In this document: piece by piece, positions 7,566 through 16,703 of the stretch
How the letters are laid out: each line of letters begins with the position of its first letter
Position numbering within the stretch: position 1 is the stretch's first letter
Assembly (NCBI GenBank): GCA_024639765.1
Contig: JAHEHU010000015.1
Span: forward strand, 1-46,549
Origin: Eudoraea sp.
GTDB lineage: Bacteria > Bacteroidota > Bacteroidia > Flavobacteriales > Flavobacteriaceae
Reading direction: 5' to 3'
DNA: 46,549 nt
The notes under the pieces: generated by a model
What the model saw: only the letters and a program-made list of their open reading frames with translations
Told to the model about the DNA's origin: nothing
Database searches by the model: none
Translations under genes and position numbers: made by a program

Positions 7566-9218
7566 ATGAATCGATCTTCAACGCTTATTTTTCTTGTCTT
7601 TCTTGGTCTTTTTGGAAGTTGTTCCTCCCCCACCAACTATGATATTCTGATCAAAAATGGGTATGTACTGGACGGTTCAGGCAAAAAAGGTTTTGTAGGC
7701 GATGTGGGTATCAATGCAGATACTATTGCAGCCATGGGAGATCTTAAGGACGCCCTGGGGCGTCTGGAAATTGATGCTGCCGGACTTACCGTAGCACCCG
7801 GGTTCATAAATATGTTGAGCTGGGCCAATGTTTCCCTGATAGAAGATGGCAGGTCTCAAGGCGATATCCGTCAAGGCGTCACCCTGGAAGTAATGGGTGA
7901 GGGTCATTCCATGGGACCATTGAATGAGACCATGGCCAATGAAATGAAGGAGGGGCAACAAAGTATTACCTATGACATTCCCTGGAATACCCTTGGTGGG
8001 TATCTCAACTTTATGGAAGAAAAAGGGGTCTCTACCAATATTGCTTCATTTGTAGGAAATGCTACCGTTCGTGAATATGTCATGGGCTACGACAATAGAA
8101 TTCCCACCGACCAAGAATTAGCACAAATGGAAAACCTGGTAGCGCAAGCCATGGAAGAAGGAGCCGTAGGCCTTTCTACTTCACTTATCTATGTTCCCAG
8201 CGGTCATGCCCAAACTCCCGAGATCATTGCGCTGGCGAAAGTGGCTTCAAAATATAACGGAATGTACATTTCCCATATCAGGGATGAAGAAGGTAAGTTG
8301 CTCGAAGCAGTTCAAGAACTGATCACCATAGCTGAGCAGGCAAGCATCCCTGCAGAGATCTATCATTTTAAGGCATCCGGGACCGCCAACTGGCATTTGT
8401 TAGATAGTGCTATTCAACTAATAGATACTGCCAGAAAAAAAGGCCTGCCTATAACTACGGACATGTATATGTATAATGCCAGTTCAACCGGTCTTAACGT
8501 ACTATTACCTGCCTGGGCCAAGGAAGGTGGCCATAATAGCACCATAACTCTTATGAAACAACCTGCCAAACGCACCAAAATGATAGCGGAAATAGATTTC
8601 CATGTACCGCCGGAAAATATTTTGCTGGTTGGTTTTAGAAATAAAGAGATGAGAACCCTGATCGGTAAGACCCTGGCAGAAGTGGCAGCTGAACGAGGTA
8701 AAACGGCCAGAGAAACCGTAGCAGACCTCATTTATGAAGATGATAGCAGAATTCAGGTAGTTTATTTTTCAATGTCTGAAGAAAATATCAAAAAGAAACT
8801 TGCCTTACCCTACATGGCAATTTGTTCCGATGCAGGATCTTACACCAATGAAGGTGTATTTTTAGAACAAAGTACGCATCCAAGAGCCTATGGTTCCTTT
8901 GCCCGTCTCCTTGGTCATTTTGTTCGGGAAGAAAAAGTGATCTCACTGGAAGACGCGATCTATAAATTAACAACACTTCCCGCAACCAATCTGAAACTAA
9001 AGAAAAGAGGTGCATTGAAAGAGGGATTTTTTGCAGATGTGGTTCTCTTCAATGCGGATAGTATTACTGACAATGCAACGTATAAAGAACCTCATCAATA
9101 CGCCACAGGAATGATCCACGTACTGGTAAATGGGGTTCCTGTATTACGTAATGGTGAACATACCGGTGCACTACCCGGGCGATTTGTAAAAGGCCCCGGT
9201 TATAGTCAAGATAATTAA
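7566..9218 (+). CDS. Exported amidohydrolase of the D-aminoacylase family (lipoprotein)
   Basis: A 550-residue metal-dependent hydrolase of the N-acyl-D-amino-acid deacylase branch of the amidohydrolase superfamily, predicted to act in the periplasm. A lipoprotein signal is clear: a hydrophobic core then LFGSC, with the lipid Cys at residue 19. The start ATG 7566 gives this signal; a TTG at 7539 would add nine residues. The body begins DILIKNGYVLDGSG and ends ADVVLFNADSITD, the usual beta-sandwich halves. The normal HxH after APGF is absent (residues 79-86 are PGFINMLS), and the GNCG-type segment is GEGH (residues 111-114). Metal-type histidines at H237 (YISHIRDE) and H267 (IYHFKASG) remain, as does CSDAG. 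It may be a hydrolase clade with a rearranged metal site. Substrate is unknown. Confidence 0.85.
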   Translation: MNRSSTLIFLVFLGLFGSCSSPTNYDILIKNGYVLDGSGKKGFVGDVGINADTIAAMGDLKDALGRLEIDAAGLTVAPGFINMLSWANVSLIEDGRSQGDIRQGVTLEVMGEGHSMGPLNETMANEMKEGQQSITYDIPWNTLGGYLNFMEEKGVSTNIASFVGNATVREYVMGYDNRIPTDQELAQMENLVAQAMEEGAVGLSTSLIYVPSGHAQTPEIIALAKVASKYNGMYISHIRDEEGKLLEAVQELITIAEQASIPAEIYHFKASGTANWHLLDSAIQLIDTARKKGLPITTDMYMYNASSTGLNVLLPAWAKEGGHNSTITLMKQPAKRTKMIAEIDFHVPPENILLVGFRNKEMRTLIGKTLAEVAAERGKTARETVADLIYEDDSRIQVVYFSMSEENIKKKLALPYMAICSDAGSYTNEGVFLEQSTHPRAYGSFARLLGHFVREEKVISLEDAIYKLTTLPATNLKLKKRGALKEGFFADVVLFNADSITDNATYKEPHQYATGMIHVLVNGVPVLRNGEHTGALPGRFVKGPGYSQDN

Positions 9219-9264
9219 TTGGTACCTCATATTCAGCAGACAGCTTTTTATTTGAATAGGTTCC

Positions 9265-9295
9265 TTTGACAAATCACTGTTTTTACGTAGTTTAA
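9265..9295 (+). promoter_or_regulatory. Possible promoter for the molybdenum hydroxylase operon
   Basis: TTTG at 9265-9268 is followed after 19 bases by TAGTTTAA at 9288-9295, which matches the -7 consensus TAnnTTTG at four of its six fixed bases. It lies 20 bases before the ATG at 9316. The same stretch also contains TTGACA. The spacing is good and the -7 match is imperfect. Confidence 0.35.
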
Positions 9296-9315
9296 AGAAT
9301 CATAACATCCTGCCA

Positions 9316-9789
9316 ATGAAAACAATGACTCTGAATATTAACAATACTGAAATCACCATTGAAGCGAATGAAGATAGTATGCTGTTATGGGTATTACGCG
9401 AGCAACTAGGGCTCACCGGAACAAAATACAGCTGTGGTATTGGTCAATGCGGATCCTGTACCATTCACCTGGACGGTAACCCCATCCGCTCTTGTTCATT
9501 CCCTGTCAGCTCATTGAACAAGGGGCAAAAAATAACAACAATCGAAGGGCTATCTGAGGACAAGTTACATCCTGTTCAGCAAGCATGGATAGACGCACAA
9601 GCTCCCCAGTGTGGGTTCTGCCAAAGTGGACAGATCATGCAGGCAGTTGCCTTGCTCGATGAAAATCCCCGACCTAGCAGATCAGAGATCCGGACGTACA
9701 TGAATGGCAACTTATGTCGTTGTGGGACTTATATGCGTATTATGGAAGCCATTGAAAAAGCCTCCGAGAAAATGTCCCAATCTTCCTAA
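9316..9789 (+). CDS. (2Fe-2S) small subunit of a molybdenum hydroxylase (IorA type)
   Basis: A 157-residue electron-transfer subunit with two 2Fe-2S clusters, as in isoquinoline 1-oxidoreductase and aldehyde oxidases. The plant-ferredoxin-type cluster ligands are C40, C45, C48 and C60 (YSCGIGQCGSC ... IRSC); the second cluster has C99, C102, C134 and C136 (QCGFCQSGQ and NLCRCGTY). All eight cysteines are present. There is no signal peptide, so it would cross the membrane folded together with the Tat-targeted large subunit encoded 52 bases downstream. No FAD subunit lies nearby, which fits the two-subunit IorAB class that passes electrons to a c-type cytochrome; no such cytochrome gene is in the window. 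Confidence 0.93.
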   Translation: MKTMTLNINNTEITIEANEDSMLLWVLREQLGLTGTKYSCGIGQCGSCTIHLDGNPIRSCSFPVSSLNKGQKITTIEGLSEDKLHPVQQAWIDAQAPQCGFCQSGQIMQAVALLDENPRPSRSEIRTYMNGNLCRCGTYMRIMEAIEKASEKMSQSS

Positions 9790-9841
9790 TGTGCCTTAAG
9801 ATGGCTAAATCAACATTTCATATAAGCAATAGTAAGAACCA

Positions 9842-12022
9842 ATGAAAACAGAAGCAATACCCATAAACAGACGTCAATTTCTAAAATCTACCGGTGGTGT
9901 TGCCCTGTTCATAGGGGTATCTGGAATTATACCCACCATTTTTTCCTGCGAAAACCCTAAAAAAATAAAAGGATCACCTGCAGCCCATAAACTCACGGCC
10001 TGGGTACAAATAATGGAAGATGGGCAAGTGATCATATACAACCCGGCAGCAGAAATGGGTCAGGGTTCTATGACCTCCCTGGCGGCGATATTCGCGGAAG
10101 AGATGGATGCAGACTGGTCCAAAGTGAACGTTGAATTTTCACCACAAGAATCTGCCATATACGGATCAGAAGGATGGAGCGGTAATGCAAAGATCATGCT
10201 ATCTGCAGGGAGCCGAGTAACGAAGGGCTATTTTCCCATTATGAGAAGAGCCGGCGCACAGGCACGATATATCATGTTATACTCTGCTTCTAAAAAGTGG
10301 CAAGTACCTATTGACCAGCTTACGGTTAGCAACGGATACGTTTTATCTAAGAACGACAACAAACGCAGCAGTTTTGGGAATCTGGTTCCGGATCTTCTTA
10401 TTCCTGAAGATCTGCCCGATTTTAAAGAAGGGCCATTTAAAGCTCCCTCCGAATATCAGTTAATCGGTAAGGAGCTGCCACGAAAGGAAATTCCCGAAAA
10501 AGTAAACGGAAGTGCCTTATTCACCATGGATATTAAGCTACCAGGTGAAATTTACGCAGTATTGGAAAGAGGCAACCAACACGGAGCCCAGCCCATTCTT
10601 GAAAATAGAGATGAAATTGAAGCTATGGATGGGGTATTGCAGGTGAAGAAACTGGATTATGCCATCGCGGTGATTGCTACCTCACTTGAACAGGCCTTAA
10701 AAGCAAAAAAAGGTCTCAACATAAATTGGAACAATTCCCCGGCCGAGGGTTTTAATTCTCAGGAAGCGTATAATAGGTATGAGAAAATCCTGGTCGATAC
10801 CGGCCAAAAAGGTAGAGAACTAACCAAGATCGGAGAAACTGCTAAAGCTTTGAGACAAGCCAAAAAAGTTTATACGGCCAATTTTAAAAATGACTATGTC
10901 TACCATGCCCAAATGGAACCCTTAAATTCCATTGTGAAGGTTGCCGAGGATGGAAACAGTGCAGAAGTATGGGTGGGGAGTCAACAAGGATTTGATTCAA
11001 AACTTGGAGTCCCTGAAGTACTGGGGTTGGAACCTGAAAAGGTAAACATTCACCTTCAATATCTGGGTGGGGGCTTTGGAAGGAGAAGTATGACCGATTT
11101 TGTTACTGAATGTGCCCTTTTGGCGAAAGATTTTCCAGGAAAACCGGTAAAATTAATGTGGACCAGGGAGGATGATCTACGTTACGGCGCATATAGGCCG
11201 CTTACCCTGCAACATTTGAAAGCCGGAGTTGATCGTAATGGAACTATTACATCCTTGGAACATTATATTGTGGGTGATGGCGGTAATCTGGTAGCCAGCG
11301 GCATCAAGAATGATCATTATAATATCCCAAACCAATACGCACTTTGGAAAGAAGTGGCAGAGGGCATTAGGTTGAAACACTGGAGGGCCGTAGGACATGG
11401 ACCAAATAAATTTGCCATTGAATGCTTACTCGATGATATTGCTAGTGATCTGCGAAAAGATCCTGTAGCCTTGCGCAGGGACCTCATGAAAAATTCTCCC
11501 AGAGCTTTGGCAACACTTAACAAAGCAGCAGCAATGGCACAATGGTCAACTGATCGAAAACCGGACAGAGGCAGAGGAGTCGCCTTTCTGGAACGAAGTG
11601 GCACCCTAAGTACGGGAATTTGCGAAATATCTGTTGACCGAAATACTGGAAAAATATCTGTTCACCATTTTTGGAGTGCCCACGATGCAGGATTGATCAT
11701 ACAACCAGATAATGTAAAGGCACAAATTGAAGGAGGTATTTTGATGGGGATCAGCAGTGTATTAACCGAGCAAATAACCATTATCGATGGGAAAGTACAA
11801 CAGTCGAATTTCAATGATTACCAAATACTTAGACTGGAAGATGCTCCGGAAAGTGTTGAGACTGCATTGATAGCTTCCACCGATTCTCCGCAAGGGGTAG
11901 GTGAGTCTGGTACGCCGCTGGTGGCCTGTGCGATCGCAAATGCTTTTTCAGACCTTACCGGAAAAACGCTTCGCCATCTGCCCTTCACAAGAGAACGTGT
12001 CCTGGAAGCTCTTAAGGCATAG
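9842..12022 (+). CDS. Molybdopterin-binding large subunit, IorB-type xanthine dehydrogenase family
   Basis: A 726-residue molybdenum-cofactor subunit predicted to hydroxylate an aldehyde or N-heterocycle in the periplasm. The N-terminus has a twin-arginine signal (RRQFLK, residues 10-15), a hydrophobic stretch and a possible lipobox Cys (TIFSC, C36). The two-repeat start of the IorB class is seen in VIIYNPAAEMGQGSMTSLAA. The central signature GGGFGRRSMTDF and the catalytic glutamate in QGVGESGTP (about E688) are both intact, which argues for an active enzyme. It follows the Fe-S subunit after 52 bases and precedes the SRAP gene by 3 bases. Cofactor maturation genes (XdhC, MocA) are not in the window. 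Substrate cannot be assigned from sequence. Confidence 0.92.
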   Translation: MKTEAIPINRRQFLKSTGGVALFIGVSGIIPTIFSCENPKKIKGSPAAHKLTAWVQIMEDGQVIIYNPAAEMGQGSMTSLAAIFAEEMDADWSKVNVEFSPQESAIYGSEGWSGNAKIMLSAGSRVTKGYFPIMRRAGAQARYIMLYSASKKWQVPIDQLTVSNGYVLSKNDNKRSSFGNLVPDLLIPEDLPDFKEGPFKAPSEYQLIGKELPRKEIPEKVNGSALFTMDIKLPGEIYAVLERGNQHGAQPILENRDEIEAMDGVLQVKKLDYAIAVIATSLEQALKAKKGLNINWNNSPAEGFNSQEAYNRYEKILVDTGQKGRELTKIGETAKALRQAKKVYTANFKNDYVYHAQMEPLNSIVKVAEDGNSAEVWVGSQQGFDSKLGVPEVLGLEPEKVNIHLQYLGGGFGRRSMTDFVTECALLAKDFPGKPVKLMWTREDDLRYGAYRPLTLQHLKAGVDRNGTITSLEHYIVGDGGNLVASGIKNDHYNIPNQYALWKEVAEGIRLKHWRAVGHGPNKFAIECLLDDIASDLRKDPVALRRDLMKNSPRALATLNKAAAMAQWSTDRKPDRGRGVAFLERSGTLSTGICEISVDRNTGKISVHHFWSAHDAGLIIQPDNVKAQIEGGILMGISSVLTEQITIIDGKVQQSNFNDYQILRLEDAPESVETALIASTDSPQGVGESGTPLVACAIANAFSDLTGKTLRHLPFTRERVLEALKA

Positions 12023-12025
12023 AAA

Positions 12026-12796
12026 ATGTGTTACGACATTAAAGCAAGTTTAGAAGCCCAATTAAAACGCGCCAGACAATACGGCGATGAGATGGCGATT
12101 GCGGAAATAGAACAAAAGTTGGTGCCATTGACTGACCTGCCCATCTATCATGCGTCTGGATTTCAGCATCCAAAACTCCTTATCTACACAGAGGAAGATC
12201 GCGTATTTCCGGAAGTGGCAACATGGGGCCTGGTTCCCCACTGGGTAAAGGATAACATTCAGCAAAAAAAGATCTGGAACAATACCCTGAATGCTCGCGG
12301 GGAAACCATCTTTGAAAAACCTTCGTTCAGAACTGCAGCAAAGTATCACCGTTGCCTGTTATTTGTAGACGGTTTTTACGAACACCATCATTTCAAGGGA
12401 AAGACCTATCCGTATTTCATCCATAGAAAAGATAGTCAGCCCTTGGTATTGGCCGGATTGTGGAACAGATGGAAAGATCCCGCGACGAATGAATACCTTA
12501 CTACCTTTAGTATTGTAACCACCCAAGGCAATCCTATGATGGCCAGGATCCATAATAATCCAAAGCTTCAAGGACCCAGAATGCCCTTGATCTTAGCTGA
12601 TGACATGGAAGACAAATGGTTGATCCCTGTTGAAGAAGAATTAGATGAGAAAGCAGTCCAGGAGCTTATTCACTCCTACCCGGCGGAAGAACTACGAGCC
12701 CATACAGTTCATAGACTACGCGGTAAAGACTACATTGGAAATGCTCCCGGGATAAGCGAAGAAATCATTTATCCGGAACTAGCGCAGGATTCGTAA
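12026..12796 (+). CDS. SRAP-domain protein (YedK/HMCES family)
   Basis: A 256-residue SOS-response-associated peptidase-fold protein that forms a thiazolidine crosslink with abasic sites in single-stranded DNA. The catalytic set is readable: Cys2 directly after Met1, N89 in LNARGETIF, E119 in VDGFYEHHH and H176 in MARIHNNP. Intact Cys2 fixes the start at ATG 12026. It begins 3 bases after the stop of the molybdenum hydroxylase subunit, a spacing that implies cotranscription, although a shared function is not obvious. It converges on the DUF5916 gene with a 6-base gap. No LexA-type site was identified by eye. Confidence 0.93.
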   Translation: MCYDIKASLEAQLKRARQYGDEMAIAEIEQKLVPLTDLPIYHASGFQHPKLLIYTEEDRVFPEVATWGLVPHWVKDNIQQKKIWNNTLNARGETIFEKPSFRTAAKYHRCLLFVDGFYEHHHFKGKTYPYFIHRKDSQPLVLAGLWNRWKDPATNEYLTTFSIVTTQGNPMMARIHNNPKLQGPRMPLILADDMEDKWLIPVEEELDEKAVQELIHSYPAEELRAHTVHRLRGKDYIGNAPGISEEIIYPELAQDS

Positions 12797-12802
12797 ATGG
12801 CA

Positions 12803-15007
12803 CTACTTAACCAGATCGAACATCCGGGTATATTTAATGATCAGGCTGTTGTTGAGTGGATCTCCATCCCTTAAATTATGGTTATACACCACAAAAAGTC
12901 CGGTATTGGCCCTTTGTAACCAACTGAAGCGAACATTTACCGCCCACAGGTCGTCTACCGTATTATTCTGAATTAGCCCCTGAAGATAAATACTTGGGGT
13001 AAAGGCATATGACAGCTGAGTTCTGAGAATATTTGCAGTGAAGCTGCCACCGGGTAATTCAAATCGATTGTTTTGATAACTAAGGTCTACATTAAAATTA
13101 TCTCCCTGGCGATACCTTAGCGTGCCGCTGTTCAAATAACGAGATCCTCCGAAAGAACCCCCCATCACCGAACGAATATTTATAGAAAATGGCTTACTTC
13201 TGTTGGTGAAGAAGACTATTTGTGCTTCCGTATGGTCATATGTCCCTGCTGGAATAACAACACCGTCTGAGATCTCAAAGGCATTTACCACCCCTTCGGT
13301 AGTCAGATTCATCCCGGTATGGACCTCCAGTCCGCTTTTAAACTCCCAATGGTTATCCAAATGAAGGAAGCCTGTCTCCTGAAATCCATCAAAATTCCAA
13401 TAACCCCTGTATGAAATATGGGGACGTAATTCCAGGATCTTCGAATTCTCCTTTTTGGGTCTATACCGATACAACACAAGAGCCTCCGGCTTTCTGAAAG
13501 CCGATCTTAACAGGAAGCCAACTTCCGGATTAAACCCCTGCCCTACTTCCGTATAGGCAAGTCGCATCTCGAGGTTGTTCCATAAATAATCAGCCTGCAT
13601 CTTAAAAGCATGAGCGTTGATGGTATCATTGGGGTCATATGTACGTGCGTAAAATCCGGATAGACGTGCCTTGTTTCCCAACCCTAATTTCCCATCAATG
13701 GCGGCCGTCCGGTTAAAATCGTTGTTGCTCTCTAAGCCGGCACGATTAATAAACACGGCTCCTAATGCCGTCCTTCCTTTGAATTCATGATTTACTCTGG
13801 CTACACTGAAGTTGTTCTTTTCAATTCCTACTTCCGCCACATCTTCTGTGAACATAGACAATAAGCCTACATTGGTTCTGTTCAGTTTTCCGGATAATCG
13901 GGTGCCTCCAATTATGGGAACGAGATTGCCTTCTGTACCAATTCCGATCCTTCTACTAAAAAAAAGATCCACTTCTCCCGGACTTCCTACGGTAAACAAA
14001 CCTGCGTTTTCCAGGAAAAAAGCCCGCTTTTCAGGAAAGAACAGATTGAAACGATCAAGGTTAACTTGTTGATCGTCAACCTCAACCTGAGCAAAATCTG
14101 TGTTATAGGTAACATCGAGCGTTAGGCTTGGTGTAATGCTATATTTAATATCTCCTCCGGCATCAGGGCTAAAATCAAGGCTCGGATCTGCTTGCTCATA
14201 ATCCTTTTCAAATTTTCCTAAAACGTACGGTATCACCTTTAAATTTCCGGGGTTTCTTAGATCTAGATTTGTCAGAGTACCTGCCAGAGATAATCTGTTG
14301 ATGGAAAATCCAAGCGGTATTGGAGCCCAGTAGGCAATCTCATTGGACTTACGAATGTTCCTTCTAAAATTTATCCCCCAATCTTTCCCAGCTTGGAACC
14401 GAATAGTGCGCAAGGGAATCGCAAATTCTGCGCTCCACCCGAAATCTCCCACCTGTGTTTGAACCACCCAACTGGCATCCCAGTTAAGATTAAAACCCCC
14501 TATGGTACCTCCTTGTTGACGGTTGGCATTAAAGTTCCCTTGCCCTTCATTGTCAACTTGTGCATCATACTCTACTCCTTGTGAGTTTGTGCCAAAAATA
14601 AAGCCATTCTGGCCGTCTTTATATGTATCCAGAATAAAGATAAAAGCATCTGTATTGTCAAGATCTGCATCCCGCCTTGCATCAGAGACAACTAATTCTG
14701 AGGGTCGGGCATCATGACAGATCACGGACAGATAAAAGGTGTCATCTGTATACGCTATCCTAATGTCTGTACGTTCACTGGACGGATATCCAAAATTGGG
14801 TTGGGTTTGAATCAGATCACTATAATGTGGCATAGCCTGCCAAAGAGGATCGTTCAGCACCTCCCCGTCTATCTCAGGAGCAGATTCTATTTTGATGGCC
14901 TTCATACTTGGTCGATCTCCCTCATAGGTAGTTCCCACACCCTGAGCGAAAAGGGATAAACAGAAAAATATATTCAGAAGAAATATATGATACTTGGTGT
15001 GGTTCAT
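12803..15007 (-). CDS. DUF5916 outer-membrane protein with N-terminal CBM9-like domain
   Basis: A 734-residue exported protein. A signal peptide (IFLLNIFFCLSLFAQG) is followed by a carbohydrate-binding-9-like domain (about residues 38-200; IESAPEIDGEVLNDPLWQAM, then IRIAYTDDTFYLSVICHDA), and a long C-terminal part with alternating aromatic strands typical of a DUF5916 beta-barrel, ending in IIKYTRMFDLVK. Family proteins sit in the outer membrane of Bacteroidota and are often found next to peptidase and glycan-degradation genes; their biochemical role is not established. The gene is divergent from the hydrolase run starting at 15139 and may share its control region. There is no T9SS C-terminal domain, consistent with a barrel assembled by BAM. 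Confidence 0.87.
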   Translation of the reverse strand: MNHTKYHIFLLNIFFCLSLFAQGVGTTYEGDRPSMKAIKIESAPEIDGEVLNDPLWQAMPHYSDLIQTQPNFGYPSSERTDIRIAYTDDTFYLSVICHDARPSELVVSDARRDADLDNTDAFIFILDTYKDGQNGFIFGTNSQGVEYDAQVDNEGQGNFNANRQQGGTIGGFNLNWDASWVVQTQVGDFGWSAEFAIPLRTIRFQAGKDWGINFRRNIRKSNEIAYWAPIPLGFSINRLSLAGTLTNLDLRNPGNLKVIPYVLGKFEKDYEQADPSLDFSPDAGGDIKYSITPSLTLDVTYNTDFAQVEVDDQQVNLDRFNLFFPEKRAFFLENAGLFTVGSPGEVDLFFSRRIGIGTEGNLVPIIGGTRLSGKLNRTNVGLLSMFTEDVAEVGIEKNNFSVARVNHEFKGRTALGAVFINRAGLESNNDFNRTAAIDGKLGLGNKARLSGFYARTYDPNDTINAHAFKMQADYLWNNLEMRLAYTEVGQGFNPEVGFLLRSAFRKPEALVLYRYRPKKENSKILELRPHISYRGYWNFDGFQETGFLHLDNHWEFKSGLEVHTGMNLTTEGVVNAFEISDGVVIPAGTYDHTEAQIVFFTNRSKPFSINIRSVMGGSFGGSRYLNSGTLRYRQGDNFNVDLSYQNNRFELPGGSFTANILRTQLSYAFTPSIYLQGLIQNNTVDDLWAVNVRFSWLQRANTGLFVVYNHNLRDGDPLNNSLIIKYTRMFDLVK

Positions 15008-15043
15008 TGAAAAGAAAGGCTACATAAAGAACTAAATGTAACA

Positions 15044-15059
15044 TTAATTTTAAAATTAA
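15044..15059. promoter_or_regulatory. Perfect 16-bp AT palindrome in a divergent intergenic region
   Basis: TTAATTTTAAAATTAA reads the same on both strands. It lies 36 bases before the DUF5916 start and 79 bases before the alpha/beta hydrolase start. A symmetrical site in this place could bind a dimeric repressor. AT-rich palindromes also arise by chance, so the assignment is tentative. Confidence 0.3.
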
Positions 15060-15138
15060 GAAGTAACTAAGCCCTTTAAGACATAAGATTATTTCATATT
15101 TTAGAGCTTCCTCTAAAAGGGGCACAATCAGAACAACT

Positions 15139-16020
15139 ATGAAAACTCCTATCTTATTTATTGCCTTTCTTCTCTTCATCATAAATATTCATGCGCAAGA
15201 GATCATCAACCTACCTTATGAAAATCCCGAGAATGTTCAATGGGAAGGGAATGAAAAGGCTTTTTTTTCTGATATCTGGGACACCGAAGTGGTTTGCAAT
15301 GTTTCCAAACCAACTATGGAAGTATTCAGACCAGATGCATCAGTTTCTAATGGCACCTCGGTCATTATAGCTCCCGGAGGGGGCTTGTATGCCTTAAGTA
15401 TTGAAAAAGAAGGCAATATGGTAGCAAAATGGTTAAATGAAAAAGGGATCACTGCCTTTGTATTAAAATACAGGCTGGTGCCTACAGGAGAAGATGGGGT
15501 GCAGGAACTCAATGAAACGAGTAGTAATGATGGAGATGAGTTCATTAGGTTGATAGGCGCAGTAATGCCTTATTCTGTGGCAGATGGACTTACTGCAGTG
15601 CAATATGTTCGTGAACATGCAGAAGATTTTGGGATCGATAAAAATAAGATCGGATTTATGGGATTCTCCGCCGGAGGGGCTGTAACACAAGGGGTTGCCT
15701 ATGAGGGCAAAGGGGGAAACCGTGCAGATTTCATAGTCCCTGTGTATTCATGGACCTCTGCAATGCCCGTGCAGGAAGCTCCTGAAAATCCACCTTCAAT
15801 GCTCGTTATTTGTGCTTCCGATGATCCCTTGGGACTGGCATCGGGCAGTATTGAGCTTTATAATTCATGGTTGTCGGCCGGTCAGAAAGCTGAACTTCAT
15901 ATGTACTCCAAAGGAGGTCATGGATTTGGAATGAAAAAACAGGACCTGCCATCCGATTCCTGGATTGGTCGGTTTTATGATTGGGGAATTGCAGAAAATA
16001 TCATTACTCCCTCTAAATAA
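15139..16020 (+). CDS. Exported alpha/beta hydrolase (esterase/BD-FAE type)
   Basis: A 293-residue secreted serine hydrolase. A signal peptide (FIAFLLFIINIHAQ) ends near residue 20. The alpha/beta hydrolase features are an oxyanion segment IIAPGGGLYALS, the nucleophile elbow GFSAGG with S177, an acid in CASDDPLG (D228 or D229) and the histidine H261 in GGHGFGM. The PGGG oxyanion motif and the size resemble acetyl-xylan or feruloyl esterases and other polysaccharide-decorating esterases. It leads a run of secreted hydrolases: the SGNH gene begins 18 bases downstream. The substrate is probably an ester on a glycan, by context only. Confidence 0.86.
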   Translation: MKTPILFIAFLLFIINIHAQEIINLPYENPENVQWEGNEKAFFSDIWDTEVVCNVSKPTMEVFRPDASVSNGTSVIIAPGGGLYALSIEKEGNMVAKWLNEKGITAFVLKYRLVPTGEDGVQELNETSSNDGDEFIRLIGAVMPYSVADGLTAVQYVREHAEDFGIDKNKIGFMGFSAGGAVTQGVAYEGKGGNRADFIVPVYSWTSAMPVQEAPENPPSMLVICASDDPLGLASGSIELYNSWLSAGQKAELHMYSKGGHGFGMKKQDLPSDSWIGRFYDWGIAENIITPSK

Positions 16021-16038
16021 GATATTAGCACAGCCGCA

Positions 16039-16698
16039 ATGATTCCCATAAAACTCAGATATCTAGTATTCCTTTGCTGTTCTTTGGCCTTGTTCTGCAA
16101 TGCACAAACAGGGCAGGATTTTAATGAAGAAGTGGCCCTGATAGCCCAACGTTATGACAGTATTTGGGATGAAGAGAAAGAAACGATCGTTTTCACGGGG
16201 AGTTCTAGTGTACGCCTATGGGAAGGACTCGAAGATCGTTTCCCTGATCACCAGATAATCAATACAGGTTTTGGCGGATCCCTTACAAGTGATCTGTTTG
16301 AACATCTCCATTCCTTGGTGCTCGCCTACAATCCAACCACCGTTTTTATCTATGAAGGGGATAATGATTTATATTATAGGAAAAGTCCGAAAAGGGTCAT
16401 CAGAATAACCAGAAAGATCATAGAAAGAATATGGCAAAACTATCCGGAGACGAAGATAATTTTGATCTCCGCTAAGCCAAGTATTGTTCGTTGGCACTTA
16501 AAAAAAAGGTACTACAGGTTGAACCGGAAGTTGAGGGAATTTGCTGAAAGTACCCCACAACTTTATTTTGCCAATGTTTGGGATGTAATGGTACGAAATG
16601 GAGAAATTGATGAAAGCTTATTTGTTGAAGATGGCTTACATATTAATCAAAAAGGGTATGACCTATGGTACAAGGTTATAGGTCCTTTTATAAAATAA
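16039..16698 (+). CDS. Exported SGNH/GDSL-type esterase
   Basis: A 219-residue secreted SGNH hydrolase. A signal peptide ends at LFCNAQ (about residue 23). The catalytic blocks are present: block I TGSSSVRLW with a nucleophile at S55 or S56, block III YEGDNDLYY with the GxND-type Asn, and block V DGLHINQKGY with D198 and H201. This is the branch annotated as GDSL-type or PAF-acetylhydrolase-like, which often removes acyl groups from carbohydrates. It sits between the alpha/beta hydrolase and the GH20 genes with short gaps (18 and 5 bases), so a shared transcript is likely. The exact ester cleaved is not known. Confidence 0.87.
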   Translation: MIPIKLRYLVFLCCSLALFCNAQTGQDFNEEVALIAQRYDSIWDEEKETIVFTGSSSVRLWEGLEDRFPDHQIINTGFGGSLTSDLFEHLHSLVLAYNPTTVFIYEGDNDLYYRKSPKRVIRITRKIIERIWQNYPETKIILISAKPSIVRWHLKKRYYRLNRKLREFAESTPQLYFANVWDVMVRNGEIDESLFVEDGLHINQKGYDLWYKVIGPFIK

Positions 16699-16703
16699 AT
16701 TAT

